From the NCBI RefSeq assembly GCF_900107145.1, contig NZ_FNOW01000024.1, positions 1 through 45,146 of the forward strand: DNA of 45,146 nt. The letters are read 5' to 3'. Positions 9,110-19,073 of the stretch are shown in pieces. The notes beneath the pieces are model-generated. The model worked only from the letters and a program-made list of their open reading frames with translations, had not been told where the DNA came from and ran no database searches. A program made the translations under genes and the position numbers. This DNA is from Allochromatium warmingii (lineage in GTDB: Bacteria > Pseudomonadota > Gammaproteobacteria > Chromatiales > Chromatiaceae). The first letter of the stretch is position 1. Every line of letters starts with the position of its first letter.

Positions 9110-11749
9110 TTACCCCACCCGCGTTACCGGCGACTCAATTCCATTGGCGTGATGACAATCCATTGCTGACATCGGGCCAATCAGTGTCGCCGCTAATTGC
9201 GTCCAAGCACTGGTTAGCGATACCAATACCGTCGCTAAATACGGAATTGCTTGCACCGCTAATACCGCTACCCAAATACGCACATCCAGCATAAACGCAT
9301 CATTGCGTTGCAATACTGCAATGGCCGCACATAAAAACGCCACTGCTAATAACGCCTCTTCGCGAGCATCAGCCAGCGCCCGCAGAATTGCTGGTGCTTG
9401 CGCCAATTTTGGCGTGCGGAAAAAGCCAAGCTTTCCGGTTATTAACCCACCAAACATAGCCCGCGCAATGGTGTGCGACAGTGCTAATCCGGCTAATCCA
9501 GCAGCTAAACTTTGCCGAACCGTCGCAGTGACTCGCAGCCGATATAAAAACAGACTTTTAGATAATTTGAATAAAAACAATACCAATGGCACTAACGCTA
9601 CCGTCATATAGGGTGGAGTCACTGTATCCGGCGCGACAATCATCGCTATTGACCAGACTAAGGCGGCAAAATTAAACAGCAAATTAAATCCATCAGCAAA
9701 CCAGGGCAACCAACCCGCAACAAAATGATAGCGTTGCCCTAATGATAATGAGGTTCGATGCAATCCTAATAATTCGTGCCGATGATGTAATAAAATACGT
9801 ACCGCACCATAGGCCCAGCGATAACGCTGCTTGCGAAAATCGGCAAACGTATCAGGCATCAATCCCTGACCATAGGTACAGGGAATATAGAGCGCCTTAT
9901 ACCCAGCTTCAAATAGCCGCAAACCTAATTCCGCATCCTCAGTAATACACCATTCAGCCCAACCGCCGACAGCATCCAGCGTCTGTCGCCGAATCATTGT
10001 CATGGTGCCATGCTGAATAATCGCATTGCGCTCATTGCGCGTGACCATACCGAGATGAAAAAAGCCGCGATATTCAGCCATACACATAGCTTTGAAAGCA
10101 TTTTGACTAGCATCACGATAATCTTGCGGCGCTTGCACAATTGCAACTTCAGGATCACTAAATGCCGGAACCAAATGACGTAACCACTGTGGACGTACAA
10201 TATAATCAGCATCAATAACCGCTACCACCTCAGCACGCGGGTCAGTCTGGCGCAAAGCAAAATTTAATGCTCCAGCTTTATATCCAGCTAATGGATCAAC
10301 ATGAAAAAAGCGGAAGCGATTACCTAATATCGCGCAATAATCGCGCACTGGCTCCCATACAGCGGGATCTTTGGTGTTATTGTCGATGACCAATACTTCA
10401 AAATACGGATAATCTAGTGCAGCTAAACCATCGAGTGTTTCTTTTAATAATTCAGGCGGTTCGTTATAGGCTGGAACATGCACCGACACAAAGGGCAATT
10501 GCGCATCTGGCACTGAGCGGAGCGGAAAGGGTCGCCGCCACCCTCTAAGCCAAACTGATTCCGCCCATTCATGCGCTTCAGCCATTAACAGCACAATAAC
10601 GCCGACGCCGCCAATTAGTAAGAGCAGGCCGACAATTACCGTCGCTGGTGTCATATATTGCAGCGTATAATCATAAACAATCCACACAGCCGCTGTCGAA
10701 ATAGCATAGGTAATCAGGGCTAAAAAGCTTTTACCACGTTTAGAAAGTGTCGAGCTATCCCGATAAAGCAGCGTCAGCAGTAATACGCCAATCACTACTG
10801 ATAATCCAGCTAATTCACGCCAATGCGGAATACGCACAACGGGTTCAGTGAAATTAAACTTTGGTTGTCGGTCGGCATCAAATACCCCCCAATAGGTTCC
10901 GGTCGCGCCTTCGGTTTTTAGCTTCCAGGGCTGGTCGAATGCTTCCATGACATAATAAATATAGTGCTCGGATTCAGCGACATCGAGAAAACGGCGTAAA
11001 AATCGCGTCTGATTTGCAGGCGACGTTTCAGCACCGCGATTACGTCGTCCACCGCTTGGCCAACCAACCTCACCAATAACAATTGGTTTATCTGGATAAG
11101 CTGCTTTAATTTGATTGTAGCGACTGATAACATAGTCAATTGCTTGATCTAATGGCACGCCCTCCCAGTAAGGTAACAAATGAATCGTAATAAAATCGAC
11201 GTGCTCAACTAATTGCGGATATTTAAGCCACACATGCCAGGGTTCTGCCGTACTGACCGGTAAATAGGTGAGTTGGCGCACGCGATCCAGCGTATCAATT
11301 AATTTAGTGACGGTAATATCTTCGCGTAATAAGGCCTCATTGCCGACCATCACCCGCACAACATTACGATAACCGGCAGCGAGAATTTCACGCAGTCGCA
11401 TCAGTTCTATTTCATTCGCGGCTGCATTTGGGCCAATCCAAGCGCCGAGGGTTACATTTAAACCATGTTCAGCCGCTAGACGCGGAATTTCACTCAGCGT
11501 ACTTTCAACAGTATAGGTACGCACGGCATGAGCGCGCCCTTCGAGCAAAGCTAAATCTGCTGCAATATCATCAATTGAAGGAAAGCGTTTTTGACTCGGA
11601 TCATCATCAGCACGCATAGGCGAAAATGAAAAGCCTTGAATTTGCGTTGGCCACGCCGGCTCATCATTCGGGCGATTGAGAATCCACCAAGCAGCAATCG
11701 TCAAGGCGGCAATCAAAAACGGAATAATGATATTGACGGAGCGGTTCAT
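9110..11749 (-). CDS. Membrane beta-glucan synthase: GH17-like glucanase fused to GT2 glycosyltransferase
   Basis: The 879-residue protein has two catalytic halves. After an N-terminal membrane anchor (about 7-25), residues 35-300 resemble a family 17 glycosidase, with the probable acid/base Glu in VGNEAL (E138) and nucleophile Glu in IGEVGWPS (E227); this half should lie in the periplasm. Two to three membrane helices follow (about 313-390). Residues 415-650 form a processive GT2 domain with VHVPAYNE, the D-A-D of VIDADYIV (513-515), TED (603-605) and QRYRW (641-645), all on the cytoplasmic side. More membrane helices close the protein. This architecture is known from NdvB/NdvC-type cyclic or linear beta-1,3/1,6-glucan synthases. 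The GH17 half probably remodels or cyclises the nascent glucan. The gene lies 60 bases downstream of lpxB in the same direction, where other Gammaproteobacteria often have rnhB. Confidence 0.85.
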   Translation of the reverse strand: MNRSVNIIIPFLIAALTIAAWWILNRPNDEPAWPTQIQGFSFSPMRADDDPSQKRFPSIDDIAADLALLEGRAHAVRTYTVESTLSEIPRLAAEHGLNVTLGAWIGPNAAANEIELMRLREILAAGYRNVVRVMVGNEALLREDITVTKLIDTLDRVRQLTYLPVSTAEPWHVWLKYPQLVEHVDFITIHLLPYWEGVPLDQAIDYVISRYNQIKAAYPDKPIVIGEVGWPSGGRRNRGAETSPANQTRFLRRFLDVAESEHYIYYVMEAFDQPWKLKTEGATGTYWGVFDADRQPKFNFTEPVVRIPHWRELAGLSVVIGVLLLTLLYRDSSTLSKRGKSFLALITYAISTAAVWIVYDYTLQYMTPATVIVGLLLLIGGVGVIVLLMAEAHEWAESVWLRGWRRPFPLRSVPDAQLPFVSVHVPAYNEPPELLKETLDGLAALDYPYFEVLVIDNNTKDPAVWEPVRDYCAILGNRFRFFHVDPLAGYKAGALNFALRQTDPRAEVVAVIDADYIVRPQWLRHLVPAFSDPEVAIVQAPQDYRDASQNAFKAMCMAEYRGFFHLGMVTRNERNAIIQHGTMTMIRRQTLDAVGGWAEWCITEDAELGLRLFEAGYKALYIPCTYGQGLMPDTFADFRKQRYRWAYGAVRILLHHRHELLGLHRTSLSLGQRYHFVAGWLPWFADGFNLLFNFAALVWSIAMIVAPDTVTPPYMTVALVPLVLFLFKLSKSLFLYRLRVTATVRQSLAAGLAGLALSHTIARAMFGGLITGKLGFFRTPKLAQAPAILRALADAREEALLAVAFLCAAIAVLQRNDAFMLDVRIWVAVLAVQAIPYLATVLVSLTSAWTQLAATLIGPMSAMDCHHANGIESPVTRVG

Positions 11750-11809
11750 AGATGCGCCTGCGAGTCAAAAAGCAATGAGCGAAGCTGGTATAACAGGTGA
11801 TGAACGCAA

Positions 11810-13009
11810 TTACACCTTATTCGGCGCGATTAGCTCCAGAATAGTTTGTGCAGCGCGATCTGCTGCTGAACAGCGTAAGGTCGAATGAATTCGCGCATAT
11901 TCTGCCTGAATAGCAGCGACCCGCTCCGGATCATCAAAATAAGCCAGCAACGCAGCAGCCATCTGTTTCGGCTGTGCGGCGTTTTGTAAAAACTCTGGCG
12001 CTAATTGTTGCACGGCAAGCAAATTAGCCAATGCAACGGCTGGTGTTTTAACTAATTTCAGCCGTGTAAATAGCCAATACGTCAAGGGATGCAGCCGATA
12101 GGCAACAACCATTGGGCGTTTAAGTAGCAATGTTTCGAGTGTTGCTGTGCCGGAAGCAGTTAATACAACATCTGCCGCTGCAATAACAGTATGACTGCGG
12201 CCATCAATTAACGTAATCGGCCAATCAATCGCTTGTCGCTGCCATTCAGCTTCAAATAATGCGCGTAATCGCGCATTCACTAGCGGCACGACGAATTGTA
12301 ACGCTGGTCGCGCCTGCCGACAGTAGTATGCTGTAGCAATAAAAGGTGCAGCGAGACGCTGCATTTCACTGACACGACTGCCGGGCAGTACAGCGATGGT
12401 GGGTGCGTTTGGGTCTAGCCCGAGTTCAATTCGTGCTGCCGCTTGATCAATATGCAGCGGAATTGCATCGGCGAGCGGATGGCCGACATAGGTAGCTGGT
12501 ACTGCGTGCTGGCGTAAAAAGGTTTCTTCAAATGGAAAGAGACAGAGCAGCCGATCAACTGCACGGCGAAGTGTTTTGACGCGACCAGCACGCCACGCCC
12601 ACACTGTTGGACTGACTACATGCACGGTTTTAATACCGTGCTTGCGTAATTGATGTTCGAGCGGGAGATTAAAATCCGGCGCATCAATACCGATAAAGAC
12701 GGCTGGCGGGTGCGTAATAAAATAATCACGTAATTGCCGCCGCCGCCGAAATAATTCAGGTAAATGGGGTAAAACTTCAATCAAGCCCATCACGGATAAG
12801 CGTTCTTGATCGAACAATGTTTCACAACCAGCAGCCCGCATGTGCGGCCCAGCAACGCCAATAAAACGAACAGTTGGACAATGTGCGCGAATAGCCTGTG
12901 CGAGTGCTGCGCCGAGCAGATCGCCGGATGGTTCATTGGCGACTAGGCCAATCAAGAGCGGTTGATGATGCGGGGGGGAAGGAATAATGGTGGGTGCTTG
13001 AGTTGACAT
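11810..13009 (-). CDS. lpxB: Lipid-A-disaccharide synthase
   Basis: LpxB condenses UDP-2,3-diacylglucosamine with lipid X to make the lipid A disaccharide at the inner membrane. The 399-residue protein carries the N-terminal ANEPSGD segment (usually GEPSGD), GPHMRAAGCE, FIGIDAPDFN and VVSPTVWAW, then the C-terminal glycosyltransferase part with VLPGSRVSEMQR and TASGTATLE. A proline-rich 15-residue N-terminal extension precedes the first strand. It is the last gene of the conserved envelope operon but is separated from lpxA by a toxin-antitoxin pair. Confidence 0.96.
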   Translation of the reverse strand: MSTQAPTIIPSPPHHQPLLIGLVANEPSGDLLGAALAQAIRAHCPTVRFIGVAGPHMRAAGCETLFDQERLSVMGLIEVLPHLPELFRRRRQLRDYFITHPPAVFIGIDAPDFNLPLEHQLRKHGIKTVHVVSPTVWAWRAGRVKTLRRAVDRLLCLFPFEETFLRQHAVPATYVGHPLADAIPLHIDQAAARIELGLDPNAPTIAVLPGSRVSEMQRLAAPFIATAYYCRQARPALQFVVPLVNARLRALFEAEWQRQAIDWPITLIDGRSHTVIAAADVVLTASGTATLETLLLKRPMVVAYRLHPLTYWLFTRLKLVKTPAVALANLLAVQQLAPEFLQNAAQPKQMAAALLAYFDDPERVAAIQAEYARIHSTLRCSAADRAAQTILELIAPNKV

Positions 13010-13044
13010 CTTAAAACATACGCAACTTTGTTAAATTTGCGCCG

Positions 13045-13467
13045 TTAGCTAAGATGATTTTTGAACGGATTACAAACAGTCAATTGATCTGCAATGCGTT
13101 GTTCATGTTGCAAATCCTCTGAATATAAAATTGCGCATCCTGCTTCTAACGCACTACTAATAATTAGCGAATCCCAGAGTGAAAAACAATATTGATTTTT
13201 TAGTGTATATGCTTGGCGAATAACAGGCAACGAAACTAAAGCCAACTCACAATTTTGAATCATTTTTTCAAGACTATTTTGAATCCAAGCATCGGTAACT
13301 TTATTTTTGAGCATAGCTGCATAATATTCGTTTAAGACTTGCGTGCTAATAACAAAACGCTGATCTGACTCAACAAGCTTACGTGCAATATCACCTTTTA
13401 AGTCACTTGGTGTTTTCAGATGCGCATAAATCCAGATATTCGTATCAATAAACGGATCAGTGCTCAT
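13045..13467 (-). CDS. VapC-type PIN-domain ribonuclease toxin
   Basis: This is a 140-residue PIN-domain protein with the full acidic set expected for Mg-dependent RNase activity: D8 in FIDTNIW, E47 in VLNEYYA, D99 in SLWDSLI and D118 in SEDLQ. VapC toxins usually cut tRNA or rRNA and are held inactive by a tightly bound antitoxin. The start overlaps the antitoxin stop by 11 bases, which fits translational coupling. Codon use is clearly AT-rich. The pair lies inside the lpxA-lpxB interval, so it probably arrived by insertion and may be co-transcribed with the operon. In contrast to the PIN fragment at the left edge, this copy looks complete. Confidence 0.88.
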   Translation of the reverse strand: MSTDPFIDTNIWIYAHLKTPSDLKGDIARKLVESDQRFVISTQVLNEYYAAMLKNKVTDAWIQNSLEKMIQNCELALVSLPVIRQAYTLKNQYCFSLWDSLIISSALEAGCAILYSEDLQHEQRIADQLTVCNPFKNHLS

Positions 13468-13666
13468 ATAAATCTTCTCGTTGAGACAGCAAACGTTCGC
13501 TCACTTCAAGCGTTTGATAGCGTGGATGAATTGAATTTGATGATTTTATGGTTTCTTCATCGAGCGGTAGCACAATGACCTCTAAACGACGATGCTGAAG
13601 CTCAGGCGGTAAGTCGATGTGTAATTGCGTTGTCGCTGTATCGAAAACTTGGCGAATTGCGTTCAT
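13457..13666 (-). CDS. Antitoxin of the VapBC-type pair
   Basis: The protein has 69 residues, beginning MNAIRQVFDTATTQLHIDLP. The N-terminal half, with LPPELQHRRLEVIVLPLD, is the pattern of small antitoxins that precede PIN toxins; the C-terminal half is polar and ends near the toxin start, where such proteins wrap around the toxin. It should bind both toxin and its own promoter. No clear operator palindrome was seen in the 40 bases upstream, so it may rely on transcription from the lpx operon. Confidence 0.8.
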   Translation of the reverse strand: MNAIRQVFDTATTQLHIDLPPELQHRRLEVIVLPLDEETIKSSNSIHPRYQTLEVSERLLSQREDLYEH

Positions 13667-13706
13667 TGTTTTTACCTAATTGCCATTTAACTGTCATTCA
13701 AAAAAT

Positions 13707-14477
13707 TCAACGCACCAACCCACGTCCGTCAGCCTGAATAAATTCCAGCAATGGTTGTAATTCTGGCGTTTCCGCTGTCATGCTGGTAATTCGCGCCCGC
13801 GCTTCATCAAGTTTAAGTTGTCCGAGATAGAGCGTGCGGTAGGCGCGTTTAATGGCGCGAATCGCTTCCGGGGAAAAGCCCCGCCGCCGCAAGCCTTCGC
13901 TATTGATGCCATGCGGTTCGGCAGGATGACCACCAACTGTGACATAAGGCGGGACATCGCGTGTTAGCACTGATCCCATTGCACAAAAGGCATGGGCACC
14001 AATCCGACAAAACTGATGGACAATGGTAAAGCCGCCAAGAATTGCCCAATCCTGAATGACAACATGGCCGCCGAGTGATGCGGCATTGGCTAAAATCACC
14101 TGATTTCCAATCACGCAATCATGCGCAACATGGGTATAAGCCATGAATAAATTATCATGACCAATGCGCGTTATACCTTCCGCTTGTGCGGTACCGCGAT
14201 GCAGGGTGACACTTTCGCGGATGTGATTGCGGTCGCCGATGTCTAATCGCGTTGGTTCGCCGCGATATTTTTTATCTTGCGGATCTTCGCCAACCGACGC
14301 GAATTGAAAGATGCGATTATCGCACCCGATGCGTAATGGCCCGCGCAAGACAGCGTGTGGGCCAATGCGCGTGCCAGCGTCAATTTGCACCTGTGCGCCG
14401 ATTACAGCAAATGGGCCGACCTCGACCCGCGAGTCAAGTTCGGCACTCGGATCAATGATCGCGCTCGGATGAATCAA
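13707..14477 (-). CDS. lpxA: Acyl-ACP--UDP-N-acetylglucosamine O-acyltransferase
   Basis: LpxA is the first enzyme of lipid A synthesis: a trimeric left-handed beta-helix protein that puts a 3-hydroxyacyl chain on UDP-GlcNAc. Hexapeptide repeats ([IVL]-G-x-x) fill the first two thirds, with the family segments [30 protein letters not shown] and [10 protein letters not shown], the last holding the catalytic His. The C-terminal helical part is present. I chose the TTG start that overlaps the fabZ stop as TTGA, because family members begin at this I-H-P-S-A point; that gives 256 residues. A GTG eight codons earlier (base 14501) is the alternative. Confidence 0.95.
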   Translation of the reverse strand: MIHPSAIIDPSAELDSRVEVGPFAVIGAQVQIDAGTRIGPHAVLRGPLRIGCDNRIFQFASVGEDPQDKKYRGEPTRLDIGDRNHIRESVTLHRGTAQAEGITRIGHDNLFMAYTHVAHDCVIGNQVILANAASLGGHVVIQDWAILGGFTIVHQFCRIGAHAFCAMGSVLTRDVPPYVTVGGHPAEPHGINSEGLRRRGFSPEAIRAIKRAYRTLYLGQLKLDEARARITSMTAETPELQPLLEFIQADGRGLVR

Positions 14478-14923
14478 GCGTCGTAATCTCGCGCTGTACA
14501 CATGATTTCAGCGGTCGCGACGACTTTATCATCGACTCGCGCTTCGCCATCAAATTTCCAAATACCGCGCCGCACTGGGCCAAGTCGCACTTCCATAATC
14601 AATTGATCGCCTGGCTCAACGGGGCGCTTAAAACGTGCTTTATCAATGCCGACGAAATAATAAAGCGATTTTTCACCGACCAAATCGGGACGCGAGGCCA
14701 TCGCTAATAATCCCGTTGCCTGCGCCATGGCTTCGACAATTAATACGCCTGGCATGACTGGACGAACTGGAAAATGACCGGTGAAAAATGGCTCATTAAA
14801 GGTCACGTTCTTGAGCGCGATCAGAGACTCATTAACCGTGTAGTCGATGACTTTATCGACTAATAAAAAGGGATAGCGGTGCGGTAATAACCGCAACACC
14901 TGATGTATATCCATCGTGCTCAC
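14474..14923 (-). CDS. fabZ: (3R)-hydroxyacyl-ACP dehydratase FabZ
   Basis: FabZ dehydrates 3-hydroxyacyl-ACP in fatty acid elongation and competes with LpxA and LpxD for the same substrate. The hot-dog fold is recognised by [14 protein letters not shown] and [20 protein letters not shown], with the catalytic His in GHFP and Glu in VEAMAQ. I set the start at the GTG five bases after GGAGG, giving 149 residues (151 in E. coli). A longer frame reaches back over the lpxD stop but has no ribosome binding site. It lies between lpxD and lpxA, as usual. Confidence 0.95.
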   Translation of the reverse strand: MSTMDIHQVLRLLPHRYPFLLVDKVIDYTVNESLIALKNVTFNEPFFTGHFPVRPVMPGVLIVEAMAQATGLLAMASRPDLVGEKSLYYFVGIDKARFKRPVEPGDQLIMEVRLGPVRRGIWKFDGEARVDDKVVATAEIMCTARDYDA

Positions 14924-14949
14924 AACGTCCTCCGAACGCGCAGCACGCA

Positions 14950-16011
14950 TCACGGTTCCATCCATTCGGATTCCTCCCGCTCGGGTGTGGCATTCATATT
15001 GGCAAGAAGAGTTTCGAGTTGTTTGACGCGGCGCGTCAGCGTATCGAGCTGTTTTAATCGCGCCACATTACGTCGCCAATCCGCGCTTGGCATGGCGGGG
15101 ATGCCACTGCTGTAGACCCCAGGTTCCTTAAATGAACGGGTGACCATCGTCATACCGGTAAAGTGGACGTTATCACCGATCTCCAGATGCCCGACTACGC
15201 CGACGGCACCGGCTAGTGTACAGTAACGCCCGATCTGTGTTGAGCCGGAGATGCCAGTTTTCGCCGCCATCGCCGTATGCTCGCCGACAACCACGTTATG
15301 TCCAATCTGAATCAGATTATCGAGCTTGACGCCATGCCCAAGCACTGTGTCGCGCATGGCCCCGCGATCAACGGTCGTGTTCGCGCCGACCTCAACATCA
15401 TCCCCAAGCACCGCCCGCCCCAACTGCGGAATGCGCACCCAGCGTTCGCCATCTTTGGCAAAGCCAAAACCCGCGCGCCCGATGACCGCGCCGGGATGAA
15501 TCAGCGCCCGCTCACCGATCTGTGTTCCAGCACAGAGCGTGACGCGGGCCACCAACCGACTGTCGGCCCCAATGCTGACGCCTGCGCCCAGAATGCAGCT
15601 CGGCCCGACGAACACCCGTGGCCCGACGCTGGCACCCGCTTCCAGTACACTTAACGGGCCAATCCACGCACTTGGATCAACCTGCGCACTCGGATCGACG
15701 ACGGCAGATGGATGAATGCCACCGACAACTTCCGGCTCGGGATGCAGTAACTGCGCCGCCTGCGCAAAGGTCAGATACGGGTTCTCGCTGAGAAGCAGCG
15801 GCACCGGTGCGCCCGCGGCATCGGACGGCTTGACGATGACGGCTGCCGCACGCGTTGTGGCCAAATAGGGACGATAGGCCGGATCGCCGAGAAAACTCAG
15901 GCTGCCGGATTCGGCTTGGTCAAGCTGCGCGACATGGGTCAGCGCAACCTCAGCAGCACCGCGCCAGGGCACCCCCAAGCGGGTGGCGAGTTCAGCAAGA
16001 CTTATAGACAC
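14950..16011 (-). CDS. lpxD: UDP-3-O-(3-hydroxyacyl)glucosamine N-acyltransferase
   Basis: LpxD adds the N-linked hydroxyacyl chain in the third step of lipid A synthesis. The N-terminal uridine-binding domain (1-100) includes [15 protein letters not shown]. The left-handed beta-helix follows, with many hexapeptide repeats and the segments [11 protein letters not shown] and [18 protein letters not shown], the latter with the catalytic His of IGHNV. A C-terminal helix contains [16 protein letters not shown]. Length is 353 residues (341 in E. coli). Translation starts at GTG with GGAGA upstream. Codons are strongly GC-rich, in contrast to fabZ and lpxA directly downstream. Confidence 0.96.
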   Translation of the reverse strand: MSISLAELATRLGVPWRGAAEVALTHVAQLDQAESGSLSFLGDPAYRPYLATTRAAAVIVKPSDAAGAPVPLLLSENPYLTFAQAAQLLHPEPEVVGGIHPSAVVDPSAQVDPSAWIGPLSVLEAGASVGPRVFVGPSCILGAGVSIGADSRLVARVTLCAGTQIGERALIHPGAVIGRAGFGFAKDGERWVRIPQLGRAVLGDDVEVGANTTVDRGAMRDTVLGHGVKLDNLIQIGHNVVVGEHTAMAAKTGISGSTQIGRYCTLAGAVGVVGHLEIGDNVHFTGMTMVTRSFKEPGVYSSGIPAMPSADWRRNVARLKQLDTLTRRVKQLETLLANMNATPEREESEWMEP

Positions 16012-16049
16012 AACGAAAAATCTCCAAGCCGAATAGTGCGCGGCTATAC

Positions 16050-16640
16050 CTAGCGGGAAGAGGTCGCATCCAAGCGCGGCGCAGTATTCGCAGCAAATTC
16101 CCGTTTAAGCCGCTCAATAACTTGCTCGGAAATATCAATGCGGGGATGCGCATAGACTAAACCCTCGCTGAGAATTAGGTCGATCTGTTGTTCTTTAGCT
16201 AATTCGACCACGACTTCTTGTACCTGACGGCTGAGGCGGGTGCGTAATTCATTTTGGCGCAAGGCAAAATCATCTTGAAATTCATCTCGCGCATATTTGA
16301 CTTTGCGCGTGCGACTGCGAATATCATTCTGGAGCCGCTGTAATTCACTTTCGCTCATCAATGAGCCATCGCGTTCGAGTTGACGTTGCAATGCGGCAAT
16401 TTGTTCCTGCTGTTCGCGTAAATTGCGCTCCCGTTCTTCAATTTCACGCTGGAGCGCATCCCGTGCTGCTTCATATTGCGGTGATTGCTCGACAACGCGA
16501 TTCGGATCAACAACCGCAATGCGATAAGCTGGGGTTTCGGTTTCAGCCGCTGCAAGCGGCGTGACTGTGATTAGACCAACCAAACCACTGCAACCGCCAA
16601 GCAACAGCATCAGAGGTATAAAGCGAGCGTGTGTTTTCAT
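16050..16640 (-). CDS. skp: Periplasmic chaperone Skp/OmpH
   Basis: Skp binds unfolded outer-membrane proteins in the periplasm and hands them to the Bam complex. The protein has a signal peptide ending near TPLAAAE, the conserved RIAVVDPNRVVEQSPQY strand and a long Gln/Glu/Arg helical hairpin that forms the tentacles, then IDLILSEGLVYAHP near the C-terminus. I chose the ATG that gives MKTHARF; a TTG four codons earlier is possible. A Cys in LLLGGCSG resembles a lipobox, but a longer signal sequence continues after it, so I do not call it a lipoprotein. It lies between bamA and lpxD in the canonical order. Confidence 0.93.
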   Translation of the reverse strand: MKTHARFIPLMLLLGGCSGLVGLITVTPLAAAETETPAYRIAVVDPNRVVEQSPQYEAARDALQREIEERERNLREQQEQIAALQRQLERDGSLMSESELQRLQNDIRSRTRKVKYARDEFQDDFALRQNELRTRLSRQVQEVVVELAKEQQIDLILSEGLVYAHPRIDISEQVIERLKREFAANTAPRLDATSSR

Positions 16641-16663
16641 GCTATGACGCAACGCTCCCGAAT

Positions 16664-18994
16664 TTAAAACGTCTGACCGAAGCCGAATTGAAAGACTTGG
16701 GTATCATCGCCTTCTTCTTCATTCAGCGGTACCGCAAAACTCAATGACAGCGCACCGACCGGCGACAGCCATGTTAATGATAGACCTGTTGAATAGCGCA
16801 GATCGGCAAAGTCAACACCATCTAAATCTAAGCCTGTGACATCATCACTCGACCAGACGCTCCCGAAATCAAAAAAGGCACCGAGACGCAGCGTTTTTTC
16901 AAATTCGCCGCCGACTGGAGCTGGAGCAAATAATTCAATACTGCCAGCGAGCTTGAGATTGCCGCCGATGGGATCATCATTGCTGACATCACGCGGCCCT
17001 AAACTATTAGCACGCCAGCCGCGCACTGAATGCGGGCCACCGGCATAAAAATTCTCAAAAAATGGCAGATTTTGCGTGTCGCCATAGCCATCGCCATAGC
17101 CAAGATTAGCACTCAGCGAAAAGATAAAACGCGAGGTGAGCGGAATATAGAGTTGCTCGTTATAACTGAGCTTATAATATTCCAGATCGCTGCCCGGCAG
17201 AGCTAATTCCGCTTGAATGGTACGCAATGCGCCGCGTGTCGGAAACAGCGCCTTGTCGCGGGTATCGCTGGTATAGTTTGCGGTGAGCAGGAAATCATCG
17301 AAGGTGGTGCCGTTGTTTTCGATAAACCGCTTTGAAATATCGGATTCGCCCGCCGTAAACTCAGTATATTGATAGCTTAAACCTAATCCAGCGCGGCTGG
17401 TATCGGTCATCGGCAAGCCAAAATTCATACTGGCTAGACCAACATTAGTCGAATAATCTGCGCCGACTAGCTCATCGTAATCGGTTTCACGATAGGATAG
17501 ATTGAAGCCGCGACTGATGCCGTCAACCGTATAATAGGGATTGGTATAGCCGAATTGATAGAGGGTGGTTGAGGAGCTGTTATTAAATGCTGCCGCGACG
17601 CGCTTACCACTGCCGAGAAAGTTATTTTGAGTGATGCTGGCATTAAATAAAATGCCGTCCGATTGTGAAAAGCCGATACCCGCAGCAAGATTGCCAGCAG
17701 GTTTTTCTTTCACTGTGACATCGACATCAACTTGATCGGCTGACCCGGGCACGGCAGGGGTTTCAATGGTGACATCTTCAAAATAACCCAGCCGCTGCAA
17801 GCGTTCACGCGATTTGCGCACTAAATCCGAGGAAAACCACGCAGTTTCAAGCTGCCGCATTTCACGCCGTAAGACTTCATCGCGGGTGCGAGTGTTGCCG
17901 TTCATTTCGACGCGCCGCACATAGACGCGCTTGCCGGCATCAACGAAAAAGGTCACTGCGACCTCGTGTTTGTCTTCGTTGATTTCAGGAATGGTATTGA
18001 CATTGGCGAAGGCATAGCCTTCATCGCCTAATAAATTTGAGATGCGCTCGGCGCTCTCAGTGGTGAGTTTGCGCGAGAATAATTCACCACGTTTGAGATG
18101 AATCAGCGGAAAAATTTGCTCGGCGGGCACCGAGGGCGCACCGGCAAGTTTAATATCACTGATTTTGAATGGCTCACCTTCGTCAATCGTGACGGTGACA
18201 TAAATATCTTTTTTATCGGGGCTAATCGATACTTGCGTCGATTTAATATCAAATTTGATATAGCCGCGATCCAGATAAAATGAGCGCAGGGTTTCTAAAT
18301 CACCGGCAAGCTTTTGTTTAGAATATTGATCGTTTTTGCTATAAAACGAATTCCACTGTGTCGGGCCAAGCTCGAATAGCTCGCGCAATTCATCAGTGGT
18401 AAAATCTTGATTGCCGATGAGATTGATTTGCTTGATGCGTGCCGTCAAGCCTTCGATGACTTCGATATTGATAGCTACGCGATTGCGTTCCAGCGGCGAG
18501 ACCACCGATTGCACCAAAACGCCATATTTGCCGCGTGCAAAATATTGCTGTTCTAATTCTTGTTCGATGCGGTCGAGCACCGAGCGATTAAATACCCGCC
18601 CTTCTTTTAATCCGATGTCAGCTAACGCCGATTCCAACGCTTTGGTTTCAATATCGCGGTTCCCGCTGATTTTGATTTCAGCAATCGCCGGACGCTCACG
18701 CACGGCAATGACTAATACACTGCCGTCGCGTTTAATCTGCACATCATCAAAAAATCCGGTTTGATAGAGCGCACGAATTAAACCGCCGGTGGCTTCATCA
18801 GCTACGGTATCGCCAACCTGAATGGGGAGATAATTAAAGACGGTGCCCGGAGCGATGCGGCGCAGGCCTTCGACCCGAATATCTGAGACCTGAAAGACCT
18901 CAGCGCGGGCGGCTGTCGGCACGCTGAGCATGAGCGTGCCCAACAGGAGCGCGCGCCAAGCGCCGTGGCAGAGTAACTGAGTGTTCACGCGCAA
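16664..18994 (-). CDS. bamA: Outer membrane protein assembly factor BamA
   Basis: BamA is the essential Omp85 insertase of the outer membrane. After a signal peptide ending TAARAEVF come five POTRA domains (about 25-420), beginning [11 protein letters not shown]. The C-terminal 16-stranded barrel carries the conserved VRGW in [18 protein letters not shown] (loop 6) and ends in the terminal Phe of QFGFGQTF, the outer-membrane signature. I chose the TTG start seven bases after AGGGGA, giving 776 residues. A longer frame would overlap rseP and put 39 residues before the signal peptide. Codon preference changes from GC-rich to AT-richer within the first 150 bases. Confidence 0.96.
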   Translation of the reverse strand: MRVNTQLLCHGAWRALLLGTLMLSVPTAARAEVFQVSDIRVEGLRRIAPGTVFNYLPIQVGDTVADEATGGLIRALYQTGFFDDVQIKRDGSVLVIAVRERPAIAEIKISGNRDIETKALESALADIGLKEGRVFNRSVLDRIEQELEQQYFARGKYGVLVQSVVSPLERNRVAINIEVIEGLTARIKQINLIGNQDFTTDELRELFELGPTQWNSFYSKNDQYSKQKLAGDLETLRSFYLDRGYIKFDIKSTQVSISPDKKDIYVTVTIDEGEPFKISDIKLAGAPSVPAEQIFPLIHLKRGELFSRKLTTESAERISNLLGDEGYAFANVNTIPEINEDKHEVAVTFFVDAGKRVYVRRVEMNGNTRTRDEVLRREMRQLETAWFSSDLVRKSRERLQRLGYFEDVTIETPAVPGSADQVDVDVTVKEKPAGNLAAGIGFSQSDGILFNASITQNNFLGSGKRVAAAFNNSSSTTLYQFGYTNPYYTVDGISRGFNLSYRETDYDELVGADYSTNVGLASMNFGLPMTDTSRAGLGLSYQYTEFTAGESDISKRFIENNGTTFDDFLLTANYTSDTRDKALFPTRGALRTIQAELALPGSDLEYYKLSYNEQLYIPLTSRFIFSLSANLGYGDGYGDTQNLPFFENFYAGGPHSVRGWRANSLGPRDVSNDDPIGGNLKLAGSIELFAPAPVGGEFEKTLRLGAFFDFGSVWSSDDVTGLDLDGVDFADLRYSTGLSLTWLSPVGALSLSFAVPLNEEEGDDTQVFQFGFGQTF

Positions 18995-19073
18995 GACGTT
19001 TCCCCTGATTGCGGCCAGAACTGCCGGGCGTTCGGCAGGCTTAAGGCGCGGTAGTATAAGGGATGCGCCGCGC

